Positions 17,294-26,478 of a DNA stretch of 64,000 bases are shown here, piece after piece. The notes beneath the pieces are model-generated. The model was not told the origin of the DNA, did not search any database, and saw only the letters and a program-made list of their open reading frames with translations. Source of the stretch: Fulvivirga marina (GTDB taxonomy: Bacteria > Bacteroidota > Bacteroidia > Cytophagales > Cyclobacteriaceae); contig NZ_JAEUGD010000023.1 of NCBI RefSeq assembly GCF_016775155.1, forward strand, positions 186,001 to 250,000, read 5' to 3'. The position numbers and the translations under genes were made by a program. Within the stretch, counting starts at the first letter, position 1, and every line of letters begins with the position of its first letter.

Positions 17294-17833
17294 GTGAAAT
17301 ACTCAGTTATACTTGTTATAGTCTTAATTTCTTGTAAAATCGATCATAACAAAAAAATCGATCGTGCTAAATTCAGTTTTAAGACAGGTGATGATACTGA
17401 ATTGTTCTTTAAAAATATGAGGCAGTCCTATTATGACCTGGAGGAGAATAAGGCCGCAAAATTTAACATTTTCAGGTATGAAGACAGGGTGCGGGAGGCA
17501 GACCACCCGCTGCTCAACCTGGCTATTGTGATTAACTATTTGCATGATGAGGCTTACCTTTTGCTTGAAACGAATGAATATCTCCAGCGTCAGGATCATA
17601 TTGAAATAGACTGGAGCGGAGAGCAAGGCTCAATAGGAACGATTGTGCTGGATGACTATAACCGTGAGGGAATGTTAGAATTTGCTTCACAGGTATATGA
17701 GGCGCTTCAGCAGAAAGCACACTTTACTGTGCAAGCTGAAGATAGAGCAATTCCCATACTTGAAGATCAGAAGGAGAGGGAAGCTTTTCGTGTTACTGTT
17801 ACAGATTATTACAGGCTTACGAGAGTTTACTGA
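17294..17833 (+). CDS. Hypothetical lipoprotein
   Basis: 179 residues from a GTG at 17294. The short signal ends with lipobox LISC (Cys near 14). The remainder is mixed alpha/beta with DDTELFFKNMRQSYYD, a central ILHDEAYLLL-like helix region, and a C-terminal FRVTVTDYYRLTRVY. No catalytic motif or named family was recognised. Divergent from lemA with a 79-bp gap, so the two may share a control region. A different start is possible, but the lipobox supports this one. Confidence 0.6.
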   Translation: MKYSVILVIVLISCKIDHNKKIDRAKFSFKTGDDTELFFKNMRQSYYDLEENKAAKFNIFRYEDRVREADHPLLNLAIVINYLHDEAYLLLETNEYLQRQDHIEIDWSGEQGSIGTIVLDDYNREGMLEFASQVYEALQQKAHFTVQAEDRAIPILEDQKEREAFRVTVTDYYRLTRVY

Positions 17834-18054
17834 TTAAGTCAAAGGTAGGTATACTATCTCTTTGGGCGTAGGTCTGACTGTGATTTCTATTATGAACTGG
17901 CGCTCGTGCTAAGGATCATAGCTTACTCCGGAGCAATATGCCCAACTGAGCCAGTTGCTACCATTGAGGTCATGCTCAGCAAGTCATTGTTGGCCAGACC
18001 ATGACGTTTTTCATAGCAGGTTAACAATTAGTTTTTCAAAATTGTGTGAACCAC

Positions 18055-18478
18055 CTAGTTGCCGAATGCAGTGATTACCAGCTTGCGATTCCCGCCATAA
18101 TCGCGATGTTCACATAAGTATATCCCTTGCCACGTACCCAGGTTAAGCTGACCATTGCTTATGGGGATAGAAACAGAACTTCCAAGTAGAGATGATTTGA
18201 TGTGAGCGGGCATATCATCCGAACCTTCAGAGGTATGCTTGTAGTAAGGAGCATTTTCAGGTACCATTTTATTGAAATGGCTCTCAAAGTCTTGCCTTAC
18301 AGTCGGGTCAGCATTTTCGTTAATAGTTAAGCTTGCAGAGGTGTGCTTGATGAAAACCTGAAGTATGCCAGCCTGTATTTTCCTTAAGCTCAGACAGTGC
18401 ATTTTCTATGGTGGAGGTAATCAGGTGAAAGCCTCTTGATTGCACAGGAACAGATATTTCTTTTTGAAAAACTTTCAT
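18055..18478 (-). pseudogene. yjbQ: YjbQ/UPF0047 family protein, frameshifted
   Basis: Read from the ATG at 18478, the frame gives a perfect YjbQ N-terminus (MKVFQKEISVPVQSRGFHLI, then STIENALSEL). The remaining family sequence (RKIQAGILQVFIKHTSASLT through GTWQGIYLCEHRD) is in another frame that ends at 18055. One extra base near 18383-18386 (GAG CTT A AGG) separates them. Removing it gives 140 residues, the normal family length. E. coli YjbQ has weak thiamine-phosphate synthase activity, and the true role is unclear. It is the last gene of a prfA-lipoprotein-yjbQ run. The lesion may be a sequence error, a real mutation, or less likely a +1 recoding site. Confidence 0.85.
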
Positions 18479-18483
18479 AAAGC

Positions 18484-19902
18484 CTAGTTTTCTATTCTTT
18501 CAAAAGCACCCAGATCTGGCAAATCGTCACGAGGGTTGCCGTCGTGATCAGTTGAAAGACCCAGTATGATGCCTTTATCTTTAGCGGGAGAAAGCGTATC
18601 CAGTCGATAGTTGTGATCTCTCGGATCTAGGAAGTTGGGGTCTTCATTAATAATATTGTCATTGACATTAAGTTCGCTATCGGAGGTTTTGAGTAGGTTA
18701 TTTGACATACTTAAACTAAAATTGGCTTGCCCACTGCTACTGATAATAATTTCATTTTTTAATGAACCCCAAATAACGGAGTTGGCTAACTCTACTTCCA
18801 GGTCGTCAACCAAAAGTGCATCTTCCCCAACAACCAAGTTGTCTGCAAATACAACTGATGGATCTTCACGAAAAAAGTCAAAAGAGTAATTGGCAAATGT
18901 ACAATGCTCATATCGGTAGCTACCTCCTGCATAATTTCCTAACGTATTTATTGCGCAGTTATTAATTAGGGTATTGTAGACATACATGTCTGAAGTAATT
19001 GCCAGTATGCCATAACCTGGCAAAATAAGTCCTCCGTTGATAGGAAGTTTGGTATTACCCCCGATGTTTTCGATGGTGCTATTTCCAACAACAAGGTCTG
19101 GGTCAGTATCTTCATCGGGGGTGCCCAGATATATACCAACTTCTGCATTACGGATGTCTGTATAATTGATATTATTGTTCTTGCTTCCGGGAAGGAAAAT
19201 TATACCGCCCCATTGACCGGGGACCTCTTTGAAGTCAAGACGATCATTTCTAAATAAAACCCGGTTTTCGGCTTCACCCTGCACGTCAATGGTACCTTTA
19301 ATGAAGATGTATGACCCGTTGTGTGAGTATACTTTAGTGCCAGGTTCAATTGTTAATGAGCAAAGCGAATCTATGAGTAAAGAATTATAAATTACGTAAG
19401 GCCTGTCGTTAGTCCAGGTAACATTACATGCAAGTACAGAATCCCTCAAAAAGTTAGCATCTTGCCCCCAGGCTACAAGCTGCACACCTTGCTTGTTGTT
19501 ATTAGTAAGAAAGCTAATTTCATCTGATACGATGAAAGGCAGGTTTTCATCCATGGGGTCAATGGTAACTTGCACAAGCAATAGCAAGCTGTCATTACCC
19601 AGAAGTTTTGTGTTTTCGAAACTGGAAGAGGGGCGACCATTAACATAAATAGTATATGGCGATGTAGGCTTCCTTAGTGCTATGCTCTCAATCTCAACCG
19701 CATTATCACTATCATTATATACTTTGAGCCGTTTAGTAATATTCCTGATTTCAGTGTTGACTCTGGTAAAGACTGTATCAAAGAAGATAGTATCAGTAGA
19801 AAACCTAAGGCTGACATTACTATCAAAGGTTAGTTTTTCCTCTTCAGGTTTGCAGGCCATAAAGGCAAGAAATACAAATATTACTAGTAAGGTTTTCTTC
19901 AC
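18484..19902 (-). CDS. Parallel beta-helix lipoprotein
   Basis: 472 residues. Lipoprotein signal with lipobox FMAC (Cys 17). The N-terminal ~20-140 is an Ig-like/abnormal-spindle-like beta domain (FFDTVFTRVNTEIRNITKRL). Residues ~160-440 form a right-handed parallel beta-helix (repeats such as LTIEPGTKVYSHNGSYIFIK and YGILAITSDMYVYNTLINNC). The C-terminus has the choice-of-anchor-Q-like ending DHDGNPRDDLPDLGAFE. Such proteins are surface or periplasmic; carbohydrate binding is possible but no catalytic residues were seen. It lies 35 bp downstream of prfA and 5 bp upstream of yjbQ, so it is probably cotranscribed with them. Confidence 0.8.
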   Translation of the reverse strand: MKKTLLVIFVFLAFMACKPEEEKLTFDSNVSLRFSTDTIFFDTVFTRVNTEIRNITKRLKVYNDSDNAVEIESIALRKPTSPYTIYVNGRPSSSFENTKLLGNDSLLLLVQVTIDPMDENLPFIVSDEISFLTNNNKQGVQLVAWGQDANFLRDSVLACNVTWTNDRPYVIYNSLLIDSLCSLTIEPGTKVYSHNGSYIFIKGTIDVQGEAENRVLFRNDRLDFKEVPGQWGGIIFLPGSKNNNINYTDIRNAEVGIYLGTPDEDTDPDLVVGNSTIENIGGNTKLPINGGLILPGYGILAITSDMYVYNTLINNCAINTLGNYAGGSYRYEHCTFANYSFDFFREDPSVVFADNLVVGEDALLVDDLEVELANSVIWGSLKNEIIISSSGQANFSLSMSNNLLKTSDSELNVNDNIINEDPNFLDPRDHNYRLDTLSPAKDKGIILGLSTDHDGNPRDDLPDLGAFERIEN

Positions 19903-19937
19903 AATAACTTCTTTAACGCTGAAAAGAAGAATAAATT

Positions 19938-21005
19938 TTATTCTCCCTCTTTCATCTTCATTGCACTTTCTGCCATGTGTAACTGTTCGATAAACTCATC
20001 AATTTCACCATCCATTACAGCAGGCAGGTTGTGTTGGCTGTAGTTAATCCTGTGGTCCGTAACACGACTTTGTGGATAGTTATAGGTTCTGATCTTGTCT
20101 GATCGGTCTCCGCTACCAACCATTGATTTTCTTTGTGCTCCAACAGCTTCATTGTGCTTAGCCAGCTCAATTTCATAGAGTCTTGAGCGTAATACTTTTA
20201 ATGCCTTATCAAAGTTCTTTAACTGTGATTTTTGGTCCTGACAAGAAACAACAATACCGCTCGGTATGTGGGTTAACCTTACTGCGGAATATGTGGTGTT
20301 TACGGACTGACCACCAGGACCAGACGAACAAAAAGTATCCTTACGGACATCGTTCATGTCTATATCCACTTCTACATCATCCATTTCCGGCAAAACCGCT
20401 ACAGTGGCTGCTGAAGTATGCACCCGACCCTGGGTTTCTGTTTGGGGTACTCTTTGAACACGATGTACTCCTGACTCAAATTTTAGGGTACCGTAGGCGT
20501 TATCACCTGACACGGTACTTACAATTTCCTTATAGCCACCACTGGTACCCTCAGTGAGGTCTAGCACAGTTAGCTTTAAGCCTACACGTTCACAGAATCT
20601 CTGATACATTCTATAAAGATCACCAGCAAAAATTGCAGCTTCATCCCCTCCAGTACCAGCACGTATCTCCAAAATAGCATCTTTGTCATCATTAGGATCT
20701 TTAGGAATGAGTAATTGTTTCAACTCTTCTTCCAGCTCTTCTTTTTTAGGATCAAGCTCATCAAGCTCCATTTTTGCCATCTCACGGAACTCTTCATCTT
20801 TTTCCGTTTTTATAACTTGTTTGGCATTATCTATATTGGATAGGACATCTTTATACTCGTTGTATTTTTCAACGATCTTTTGGAGGTCTTTATATTCTTT
20901 GCTCAGTTGTGAGTACTTTTTCATATCAGCCATCGCATCTGGTTGCACGATTAGCTGCCCTACTTCTTCAAACCTATGCGTTAATTCCTCAAGTTTTTGA
21001 ATCAT
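19938..21005 (-). CDS. prfA: Peptide chain release factor 1
   Basis: 355 residues, normal for RF1. It recognises UAA and UAG and triggers peptidyl-tRNA hydrolysis. The catalytic GGQ loop is at 231-233 (SSGPGGQSVN). The stop-codon recognition region reads RVPQTETQGRVHTSAATVAV, with the RF1-type P-x-T at 187-189 (PQT instead of the PAT of E. coli). No frameshift is expected in RF1 and none is seen. First gene of the apparent operon with the beta-helix lipoprotein and yjbQ. The usual hemK/prmC neighbour is absent here. Confidence 0.97.
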   Translation of the reverse strand: MIQKLEELTHRFEEVGQLIVQPDAMADMKKYSQLSKEYKDLQKIVEKYNEYKDVLSNIDNAKQVIKTEKDEEFREMAKMELDELDPKKEELEEELKQLLIPKDPNDDKDAILEIRAGTGGDEAAIFAGDLYRMYQRFCERVGLKLTVLDLTEGTSGGYKEIVSTVSGDNAYGTLKFESGVHRVQRVPQTETQGRVHTSAATVAVLPEMDDVEVDIDMNDVRKDTFCSSGPGGQSVNTTYSAVRLTHIPSGIVVSCQDQKSQLKNFDKALKVLRSRLYEIELAKHNEAVGAQRKSMVGSGDRSDKIRTYNYPQSRVTDHRINYSQHNLPAVMDGEIDEFIEQLHMAESAMKMKEGE

Positions 21006-21088
21006 ATGAATTTCCTATTATTTCAACAAAATTAACAAATAGGGAGGATTTAATTGTAGCTTTGTGGAATATTAATCAAATCCATAAA

Positions 21089-21526
21089 ATGAGAGGAATC
21101 TTACTTTTTGGCTTGTTTTTAACTATCATGAGCTGTGGGGGATCACTGTCCGATGAGCAGCGCAGAGCCTTAAAAAAGGAAATGAAAACCAGAGAGATCA
21201 AACGTGTTTCGGGTGATCAGATTTTTGAAAGAGCTTTGGAGATGGGGAGAAGCTATGTAATAAACCTGAATCTGAGTAATCAGGATTCGGTGGCGAAAGT
21301 TAATGGTGTTACTATTTATTTTGCAGACACTTTAGCATCTTCACTGTCAAATGAGCAAAAGGAGCTTTTCGATGCATACTTATATACCCCCGAAGCCGAC
21401 TTGCAGGATAATGTGCAAAAACAAAAAGACACAATACTATATTCTTACCCAGTGAAGGATAGTACAGGTTTTAATGGCGTTTGGTTTATCAACATTCCTA
21501 CAAAGAAAATAGTATTGTCCCTTTGA
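21089..21526 (+). CDS. Hypothetical small lipoprotein
   Basis: 145 residues from the ATG at 21089. This start gives a clean lipoprotein signal (MRGILLFGLFLTIMSC, lipidated Cys 16), while the longer frame from 20909 overlaps prfA and has no signal. The mature part begins GGSLSDEQRRALKKEMKTRE, is helical, then has a beta-rich end (NGVWFINIPTKKIVLSL). A -7 box TAGCTTTG sits at 21057-21064, about 25 bp upstream, which supports this start; no good -33 box was seen. Divergent from prfA. No family recognised. Confidence 0.65.
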   Translation: MRGILLFGLFLTIMSCGGSLSDEQRRALKKEMKTREIKRVSGDQIFERALEMGRSYVINLNLSNQDSVAKVNGVTIYFADTLASSLSNEQKELFDAYLYTPEADLQDNVQKQKDTILYSYPVKDSTGFNGVWFINIPTKKIVLSL

Positions 21527-21529
21527 TCT

Positions 21530-21809
21530 GAAATATGGGGTTTGTTCGTTGGCTTTGCATTCTGCTTCCTTCCAGGAAGTAACTCCAGCTTTTTCTGCTT
21601 CACAAGGGTTGATATTGGTGTTGTTGTCATAGCCATATACCGATTGATATTGCCTGGTGCCGATGCCTTGAGGTATTTGGACTCATCAATACAATTGTTA
21701 GCTTCTTCATTCTGATTGTAGGCCAAGTCCAAGGAGTAATAGTAAGATTAAGTTTTTCAACAGCAGTCACTTTAAAGAGAGCAATTACCAAGGCATTGTC
21801 AGAATTCAC
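21530..21809 (-). pseudogene. Probable decayed gene, fragments in three frames
   Basis: The minus strand between tag and the lipoprotein gene has protein-like segments that move from frame to frame: NSDNALVIALFKVTAVEKLN (from 21809), then SLDLAYNQNEEANNCIDESK, then QGIGTRQYQSVYGYDNNTN and EAEKAGVTSWKEAECQSQR. None has a start and full length. Together they resemble one small gene with two or more frameshifts. No family was recognised, and the call rests only on composition. Confidence 0.3.
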
Positions 21810-22372
21810 ATTACTTCTTGATGCCTGAAGCAGTCTATAGCATGGTCATTAACTAACCCACATGCCTGCATGTGAGCATAAATAACAGTACTCCCTACAA
21901 ACTTGAACCCTCTTTTCTTTAAATCTTTACTTAGTGCATCAGACTCCTTGGTGGTGGCAGGCACTTCTGACATGTCTTTACGATGGTTGGTTATTGGAGT
22001 CCCCCCAACAAACCTCCATATGTAATTATCAAAACTGCCAAACTCTTTTTGAATCTCTAAAAATCGTTTTGCATTATTAACAGCGCCGCGGATTTTTAGT
22101 TTATTTCTTACTATTCCGGGGTACTCTATGAGTTCAAGAATTTTTTGCTCATCATATTCTGCCACTTTTTCCGGATCAAAGTTTGAGAAGGCTGTTCTAT
22201 AACCGTTCCTTTTTTTAAGTATCGTGGCCCAGCTGAGGCCGGCTTGCGCTCCTTCCAGGATTAAAAATTCAAAATGTACATTATCATCATGAACGGGAAC
22301 ACCCCACTCCTCATCATGGTATTTAACATATTCTTCAAACTGGCCTTCGGCCCATCCGCAGCGTTTTTCCAT
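21806..22372 (-). CDS. tag: DNA-3-methyladenine glycosylase I
   Basis: 188 residues, the usual Tag length. A monofunctional base-excision enzyme that removes 3-methyladenine from alkylated DNA. Seen: the N-terminal CGWA with C5, the YHDEEWGVPVHDD segment containing the zinc-binding His, EGAQAGLSWATIL with the active-site region, and the C-terminal VNDHAIDCFRH supplying the other zinc ligands. N-terminal, central and C-terminal signatures are all intact. It is upstream of a decayed fragment and downstream of an MBL-fold hydrolase gene on the same strand (86 bp gap). Confidence 0.95.
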   Translation of the reverse strand: MEKRCGWAEGQFEEYVKYHDEEWGVPVHDDNVHFEFLILEGAQAGLSWATILKKRNGYRTAFSNFDPEKVAEYDEQKILELIEYPGIVRNKLKIRGAVNNAKRFLEIQKEFGSFDNYIWRFVGGTPITNHRKDMSEVPATTKESDALSKDLKKRGFKFVGSTVIYAHMQACGLVNDHAIDCFRHQEVM

Positions 22373-22458
22373 TGGTTTTTGAATTTGGTTTTTGTGACTT
22401 TACGATATAAGTAATAGGTGGGTTTGAGAGATAAAGCATATTTAAGTGAAAGGCTCAT

Positions 22459-23184
22459 TCAAAGCATTTTCCTGATTCTAACTTCTATATCTTTTTCATC
22501 TTTTAGCAGCTCCAGTATGATTGAGGTATCTGTTTTACCATAGTGGTAGGGGTATAGGATTTGCGGGCGAAAAGCTTTAGCTGCATCAGCCACCATTTCA
22601 GGTGTCATAGTGTAAGGTAGGTTCATAGGCAAAAAAGCAATATCAATGTTTGTCAAGGCCTTTATTTCAGGTGTATTTTCCGTGTCGCCTCCAATAAAAA
22701 TTCTCTTATCAGCTATATTCAAAATATAACTGTTGCAGCAGCCCTGGGTGTGGAAGAGTTCGCCATTATCTCTTTTATGTATAAGGTTATAAGCAGGAAT
22801 AGCCTCAATTTTAATGAACTTAAAATCTTTGGTTTCATTATTATTAATAATTTCTCCTAAGCCCAGTTTTTCTTTAGCCAAAGCAGTAAGTATTGTAGCG
22901 GTGCCCTGTTTTCTCAGATGTTCTACGGCTACTGCGTCACAATGGTCTCCATGATGATGCGTGATCAACACCAGATCGGCATCGGGTAAGCCGCTATAAT
23001 CAGCTTCTTTTGATGAGGGGTCTATATGAATGACCAGATTATTAAATTCCATCATTAATGAACCGTGCCCTATAAATGTAATGGTGAGAGGTCCTTTGTT
23101 AGTGTTAATAACATCTTTTTCAAATTGCTGTGAAATAGCTGAGTAGCATGTAAAAGAAAATAATAGAATAAAAGTGAAGCGCAT
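22459..23184 (-). CDS. Exported MBL-fold metallohydrolase (UlaG/UPF0173-like)
   Basis: 241 residues. Signal peptide ~1-18 (ending CYSAISQ), so probably periplasmic. The metallo-beta-lactamase fold shows TFIGHGSLMMEF, VLITHHHGDHCD (the HxHxDH metal site, here HHHGDH), later YILNIADKRIFIGGDTE and the C-terminal ILYPYHYGKT with the last metal His. This arrangement is that of UlaG-type or UPF0173 hydrolases rather than true beta-lactamases. The substrate is unknown. It is followed 86 bp downstream by tag, and preceded 18 bp upstream by a GNAT gene, so the two are likely cotranscribed. Confidence 0.85.
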   Translation of the reverse strand: MRFTFILLFSFTCYSAISQQFEKDVINTNKGPLTITFIGHGSLMMEFNNLVIHIDPSSKEADYSGLPDADLVLITHHHGDHCDAVAVEHLRKQGTATILTALAKEKLGLGEIINNNETKDFKFIKIEAIPAYNLIHKRDNGELFHTQGCCNSYILNIADKRIFIGGDTENTPEIKALTNIDIAFLPMNLPYTMTPEMVADAAKAFRPQILYPYHYGKTDTSIILELLKDEKDIEVRIRKML

Positions 23185-23202
23185 GGTTTAGGAGAGGTTC
23201 AA

Positions 23203-23658
23203 TTAAAAGCTTTTCATCCATTCAAAAAATTGATAGTGATCGCCATTCATGCCAATTGCCTGATATACTTTCTGGGCACTGAGGTTGGTTTTTTCGACGT
23301 AGAGGCGTATACCCTTAAGATCATCTTCCCGTTCTACCATCTGTTTGATGAAATTGTACATGGTTTTGAATATACCCTTTCCTCTATAGTCTTTGCGCAC
23401 ATAAACGGACTGTATCCAGACCACCGTACCATTTCTCCACTCACTCCATTCTGGAGTAGTAAGCAGGCAGGCCACGACTTTATTATTGTCTTCGGCAACA
23501 TAGTAAATTCCTTTGTTGAAGTCTTCAAAAACGGCTTCAACTCCTTTTTTTAGTTGCTTCTCGTCTAGTTGCAGGTCCTCCGTTTCGCTGGCCATTTTCT
23601 TTTGAAAATCAACTATAATTTTACGCTCCTTATACTTGGCAGGTCTTATAGTTATCAT
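23203..23658 (-). CDS. GNAT-family N-acetyltransferase
   Basis: 151 residues, a single GNAT domain. The acetyl-CoA loop is VYVRKDYRGKGIFKTMYNF (R-G-K-G-I-F) and motif B is RLYVEKTNLSAQKVYQAIGM. The substrate is unknown. It starts ITIRPAKYKERK, like many small stand-alone GNATs. Upstream of the MBL-fold gene by 18 bp. It diverges from the bacillithiol reductase gene across a 133-bp gap that contains a small aaagcg/cgcttt hairpin near 23690-23710. Confidence 0.88.
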   Translation of the reverse strand: MITIRPAKYKERKIIVDFQKKMASETEDLQLDEKQLKKGVEAVFEDFNKGIYYVAEDNNKVVACLLTTPEWSEWRNGTVVWIQSVYVRKDYRGKGIFKTMYNFIKQMVEREDDLKGIRLYVEKTNLSAQKVYQAIGMNGDHYQFFEWMKSF

Positions 23659-23791
23659 ATATATAAAGATAGTATCTTAAAAAGAAAAAAGCGACTCGAA
23701 AGCCGCTTTCAAAACTTAACCATACTATTTACTCTGAATTTCTGAACCTTTTAACCTATAATTGTTAAAGAGAATACTTCACAAAAAGTAA

Positions 23792-24769
23792 ATGGTTACA
23801 GATATGTATGATGTTCTGATCATAGGTGCGGGGCCAATAGGGCTGGCATGTGGCATTGAAGCAAAGAAAAATGGGTTGAAATATGTTATTATTGATAAGG
23901 GTTGCCTGGTAAATTCCATATATAACTATCCTTTGAATATGACATTCTTTTCCACCTCCGAACGTTTGGAAATTGGCGGTGTGCCATTTATTTCACACGG
24001 CAACAAGCCAAACCGTTTTGAGGCGTTGGAATATTATAGAAGAGTTGCCATGAGTTGGGAGCTGGAAATTAAGTTGTACGAAGCGGTAGAAGAAGTGAAA
24101 AAAGAAGCCGAAATTTTTGATGTAAAAACATCCAGAGGGCAATATCAGGCTAAAGCTATTGTACTCGCTACTGGCTTTTATGATCTTCCGTTTATGATGG
24201 GTGTGCCTGGAGAGGACCTTCCCAAGGTAAAGCACTACTATGATGAGCCTCACCCATACTTTAGTCAAAAGCTGATAGTGGTAGGTGCAGCAAACTCCGC
24301 TGTAGATGTGGCCTTGGAAACCTATAGAAAAGGAGCTGATGTGACTATGGTGATCAGGGAATCGGCCTTGCTTGATTCGGTTAAATATTGGGTTAAACCT
24401 GATATAGAGAACCGCATAAAGGAAGGGTCTATCAAGTCATATTTTAACTCACAAATAACAGCCATTCGGGAACACGAGGTAGATATTATTACTCCAGAAG
24501 GTAGCCTTACACTGGACAATGATTTCGTTCTGGCTATGACAGGCTATAAACCGAACTTTGAGTTTATGGAGTCAATAGGTATCACTTTCGGAGATGATCA
24601 AATGCACACTCCTTACTACGATGAGGATTCTAATGAAACCAATGTGGAGGGAGTATTTCTGGCAGGGGTGGTATGTGGTGGACTTAAAACCAATAAGTGG
24701 TTTATAGAAAACTCCAGGGTGCATGCAGAGGTCATTATGGAGACTTTAAGTCAGCGGTTTTTGGTGTAG
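23792..24769 (+). CDS. YpdA-family putative bacillithiol disulfide reductase
   Basis: 325 residues. FAD/NAD(P)H two-dinucleotide-fold oxidoreductase: FAD loop DVLIIGAGPIGLACGIEAKK at the N-terminus, NAD(P) loop KLIVVGAANSAVDVALETYR near the middle and the C-terminal GVFLAGVVCGGLKTNKWFIE. There is no CxxC redox pair of the thioredoxin-reductase type, which fits YpdA/Bdr rather than TrxB. It is thought to reduce bacillithiol disulfide, so bacillithiol is the likely low-molecular-weight thiol of this host (inference). The ATG at 23804 (MYDVLIIG) is an equally plausible start. Confidence 0.9.
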   Translation: MVTDMYDVLIIGAGPIGLACGIEAKKNGLKYVIIDKGCLVNSIYNYPLNMTFFSTSERLEIGGVPFISHGNKPNRFEALEYYRRVAMSWELEIKLYEAVEEVKKEAEIFDVKTSRGQYQAKAIVLATGFYDLPFMMGVPGEDLPKVKHYYDEPHPYFSQKLIVVGAANSAVDVALETYRKGADVTMVIRESALLDSVKYWVKPDIENRIKEGSIKSYFNSQITAIREHEVDIITPEGSLTLDNDFVLAMTGYKPNFEFMESIGITFGDDQMHTPYYDEDSNETNVEGVFLAGVVCGGLKTNKWFIENSRVHAEVIMETLSQRFLV

Positions 24770-24977
24770 CTCAAAGTTCATTAGGACTTTCATTTCATTA
24801 TGTCTTTACAGGTGCTCGATTTCGCACATTGGCTGTACGCTTTACACTTATTGTAATTGGCCGATTAACTGCAAAAACGCCCGTATTTTAATATTAAGCA
24901 ACATTGATAAGTGTGGCACGTCTATGGGATAGAGATAGATAACAACAAATTATTTCAAAACTCAAAACTCAAGTGTC

Positions 24978-25385
24978 ATGAAAAACTTAATGAAAATTTC
25001 GCTGGTCTGTATGTTTGGTCTTGTTTTAACGATGTCGAATGTAATGGCCGCCTCTGGTGATAAGGTTACTGAAAAAGCCAGGGAAGCGGTTAGTAATGCA
25101 GCTCCTGATGATTGGGAAACACTGGCTAAAGCAGCTAAGATGTGCATCGATAAAAAGGTAAACCTAAAGGAAGCGAAAGGATGGTTGGATTCTTCATTAT
25201 CTATTAAAGAAAGCGCGTTAGGTCTTGAAGTTGCTGGTGATTACTATATTTTGAATAAACTGTATGACCAGGCAATAAATCACTATGTAAAAAGTATGCT
25301 GCTTACCAGGCAGAAGGACTTTTACGCGGATACAGAAGATATACAGTCTAAAATTGAAAAAGCTAAAAAGTTGAGTGATGCATGA
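24978..25385 (+). CDS. Exported TPR-like helical protein
   Basis: 135 residues. Signal peptide 1-24 (ending SNVMAA). The mature part is all-helical, with repeat-like segments DDWETLAKAAKMCIDKKVNL, WLDSSLSIKESALGLEVAGD and KLYDQAINHYVKSMLL that look like degenerate TPR or SEL1-type helices. It may be a protein-interaction module in the periplasm. No family name is assured. A strong terminator follows, so it is probably monocistronic. Confidence 0.7.
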   Translation: MKNLMKISLVCMFGLVLTMSNVMAASGDKVTEKAREAVSNAAPDDWETLAKAAKMCIDKKVNLKEAKGWLDSSLSIKESALGLEVAGDYYILNKLYDQAINHYVKSMLLTRQKDFYADTEDIQSKIEKAKKLSDA

Positions 25386-25402
25386 TATGTATCATTAGAA
25401 GT

Positions 25403-25437
25403 AAAAAGAGACTTGTAGTTGCTACAAGTCTCTTTTT
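25403..25437 (+). terminator. Rho-independent terminator
   Basis: 16-bp stem aaaaagagacttgtag (25403-25418) with 25422-25437, a 3-nt loop and a T run within the right arm. It follows the TPR-like gene by 17 bp. Confidence 0.9.
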
Positions 25438-25585
25438 ATAAAAGTCCTGCAGAGAATGTGAAGTGCCCCAAAAGTTTGGACGGTTATTAAGTGTAATATA
25501 GATAAGGCATAACCGTTGCCTTTACTGGGGACTTTCAAAGCTCTATTTCCACTAAATTTGTGAAGCAAAGGCACAGCAAATTTTA

Positions 25586-26419
25586 TTAAATAATTGACAG
25601 TTTTATGCCTTTGTAATTAACGTGTTCGTTCCTCTCTGAAAGTAATTCAAGATATTCTGATGGAGACATATTCATGTAGTACCTAAACTCTTTTATGAAG
25701 TGAGCCTGATCGAAATACCCACAGTCAATACCCACTTGAAGTAGACTATCCGGAGAATCAACTAACTGCTTCACGGCTTTTCTGAACTTAATAAGTCGTT
25801 CAAACTTCTTGGCAGAAATTCCTAAGATTTTGCTAAACTGCCTGCTTAATGCAGTATAATTTGTATTATGTTGATGACAGAACTGTTGGATGTTTGTTGC
25901 CTCATTAGTCTCTGCTAAATGAAAATATAAGGTCTTTACTAGCTTGGTAGAGTCCTCTCTTTTCTTGTCGTGCAACGTTGCAAGTAACTTATATACCGAT
26001 TTAATCGCTTCATCATCACTTCCTGCCTTTTGTATGTTTTGTAAAAGCTCATGGTTGTTTGGCATTGGAAAAGGGATGTTACAGTCAGTTAATGTTCTAC
26101 CGGTTATCGGTAAAAATGGATATAGTCCACTGGCGTACATCCTTATGCCCAGGATTTTGGTATGTGGTAAAAACCGTATTAAAACATTTTTTAATGTTAT
26201 TCCATCGATACGAGGCTGGTTAATAAGCTTACCATTGTGGAAAAACCCTTTGTCAGATATAGGAAATATAATATATACAAACTGATCTGGAGGGATAAGA
26301 ATATCATGGGTTTGCTCCAGGGTTTCAATGAACCAAACTGACTCGACACAATCCTTAAATTGGTCAGGCACATATTCACGTAAAATTAGGTTGTCCGAAT
26401 TTTTTGTATTCTGCATCAA
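25586..26419 (-). CDS. AraC-family transcriptional regulator
   Basis: 277 residues. The N-terminal ~1-150 is a cupin-like sensing domain (DUF6597-like; ESVWFIETLEQTHDILIPPD). The C-terminal ~170-270 carries two helix-turn-helix units: YTALSRQFSKILGISAKKFE, then LLQVGIDCGYFDQAHFIKEF and the signature MNMSPSEYLELL. It should bind DNA in the cytoplasm. The target is unknown. The nearest gene on either side is an antiporter on the same strand (59 bp upstream) and the TPR-like gene; neither is a clear regulatory partner. Start at 26419 or one codon later (MM). Confidence 0.9.
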   Translation of the reverse strand: MMQNTKNSDNLILREYVPDQFKDCVESVWFIETLEQTHDILIPPDQFVYIIFPISDKGFFHNGKLINQPRIDGITLKNVLIRFLPHTKILGIRMYASGLYPFLPITGRTLTDCNIPFPMPNNHELLQNIQKAGSDDEAIKSVYKLLATLHDKKREDSTKLVKTLYFHLAETNEATNIQQFCHQHNTNYTALSRQFSKILGISAKKFERLIKFRKAVKQLVDSPDSLLQVGIDCGYFDQAHFIKEFRYYMNMSPSEYLELLSERNEHVNYKGIKLSII

Positions 26420-26478
26420 ATAACAAGCTGGAGTTTAATTTTTTAAACCATTTGGATTTTAGAGCCACTATCAATATC

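Noticed and set aside
17834-18054. tRNA or riboswitch in the gap before yjbQ
   Set aside because: No cloverleaf, CCA end or known aptamer core could be recognised.
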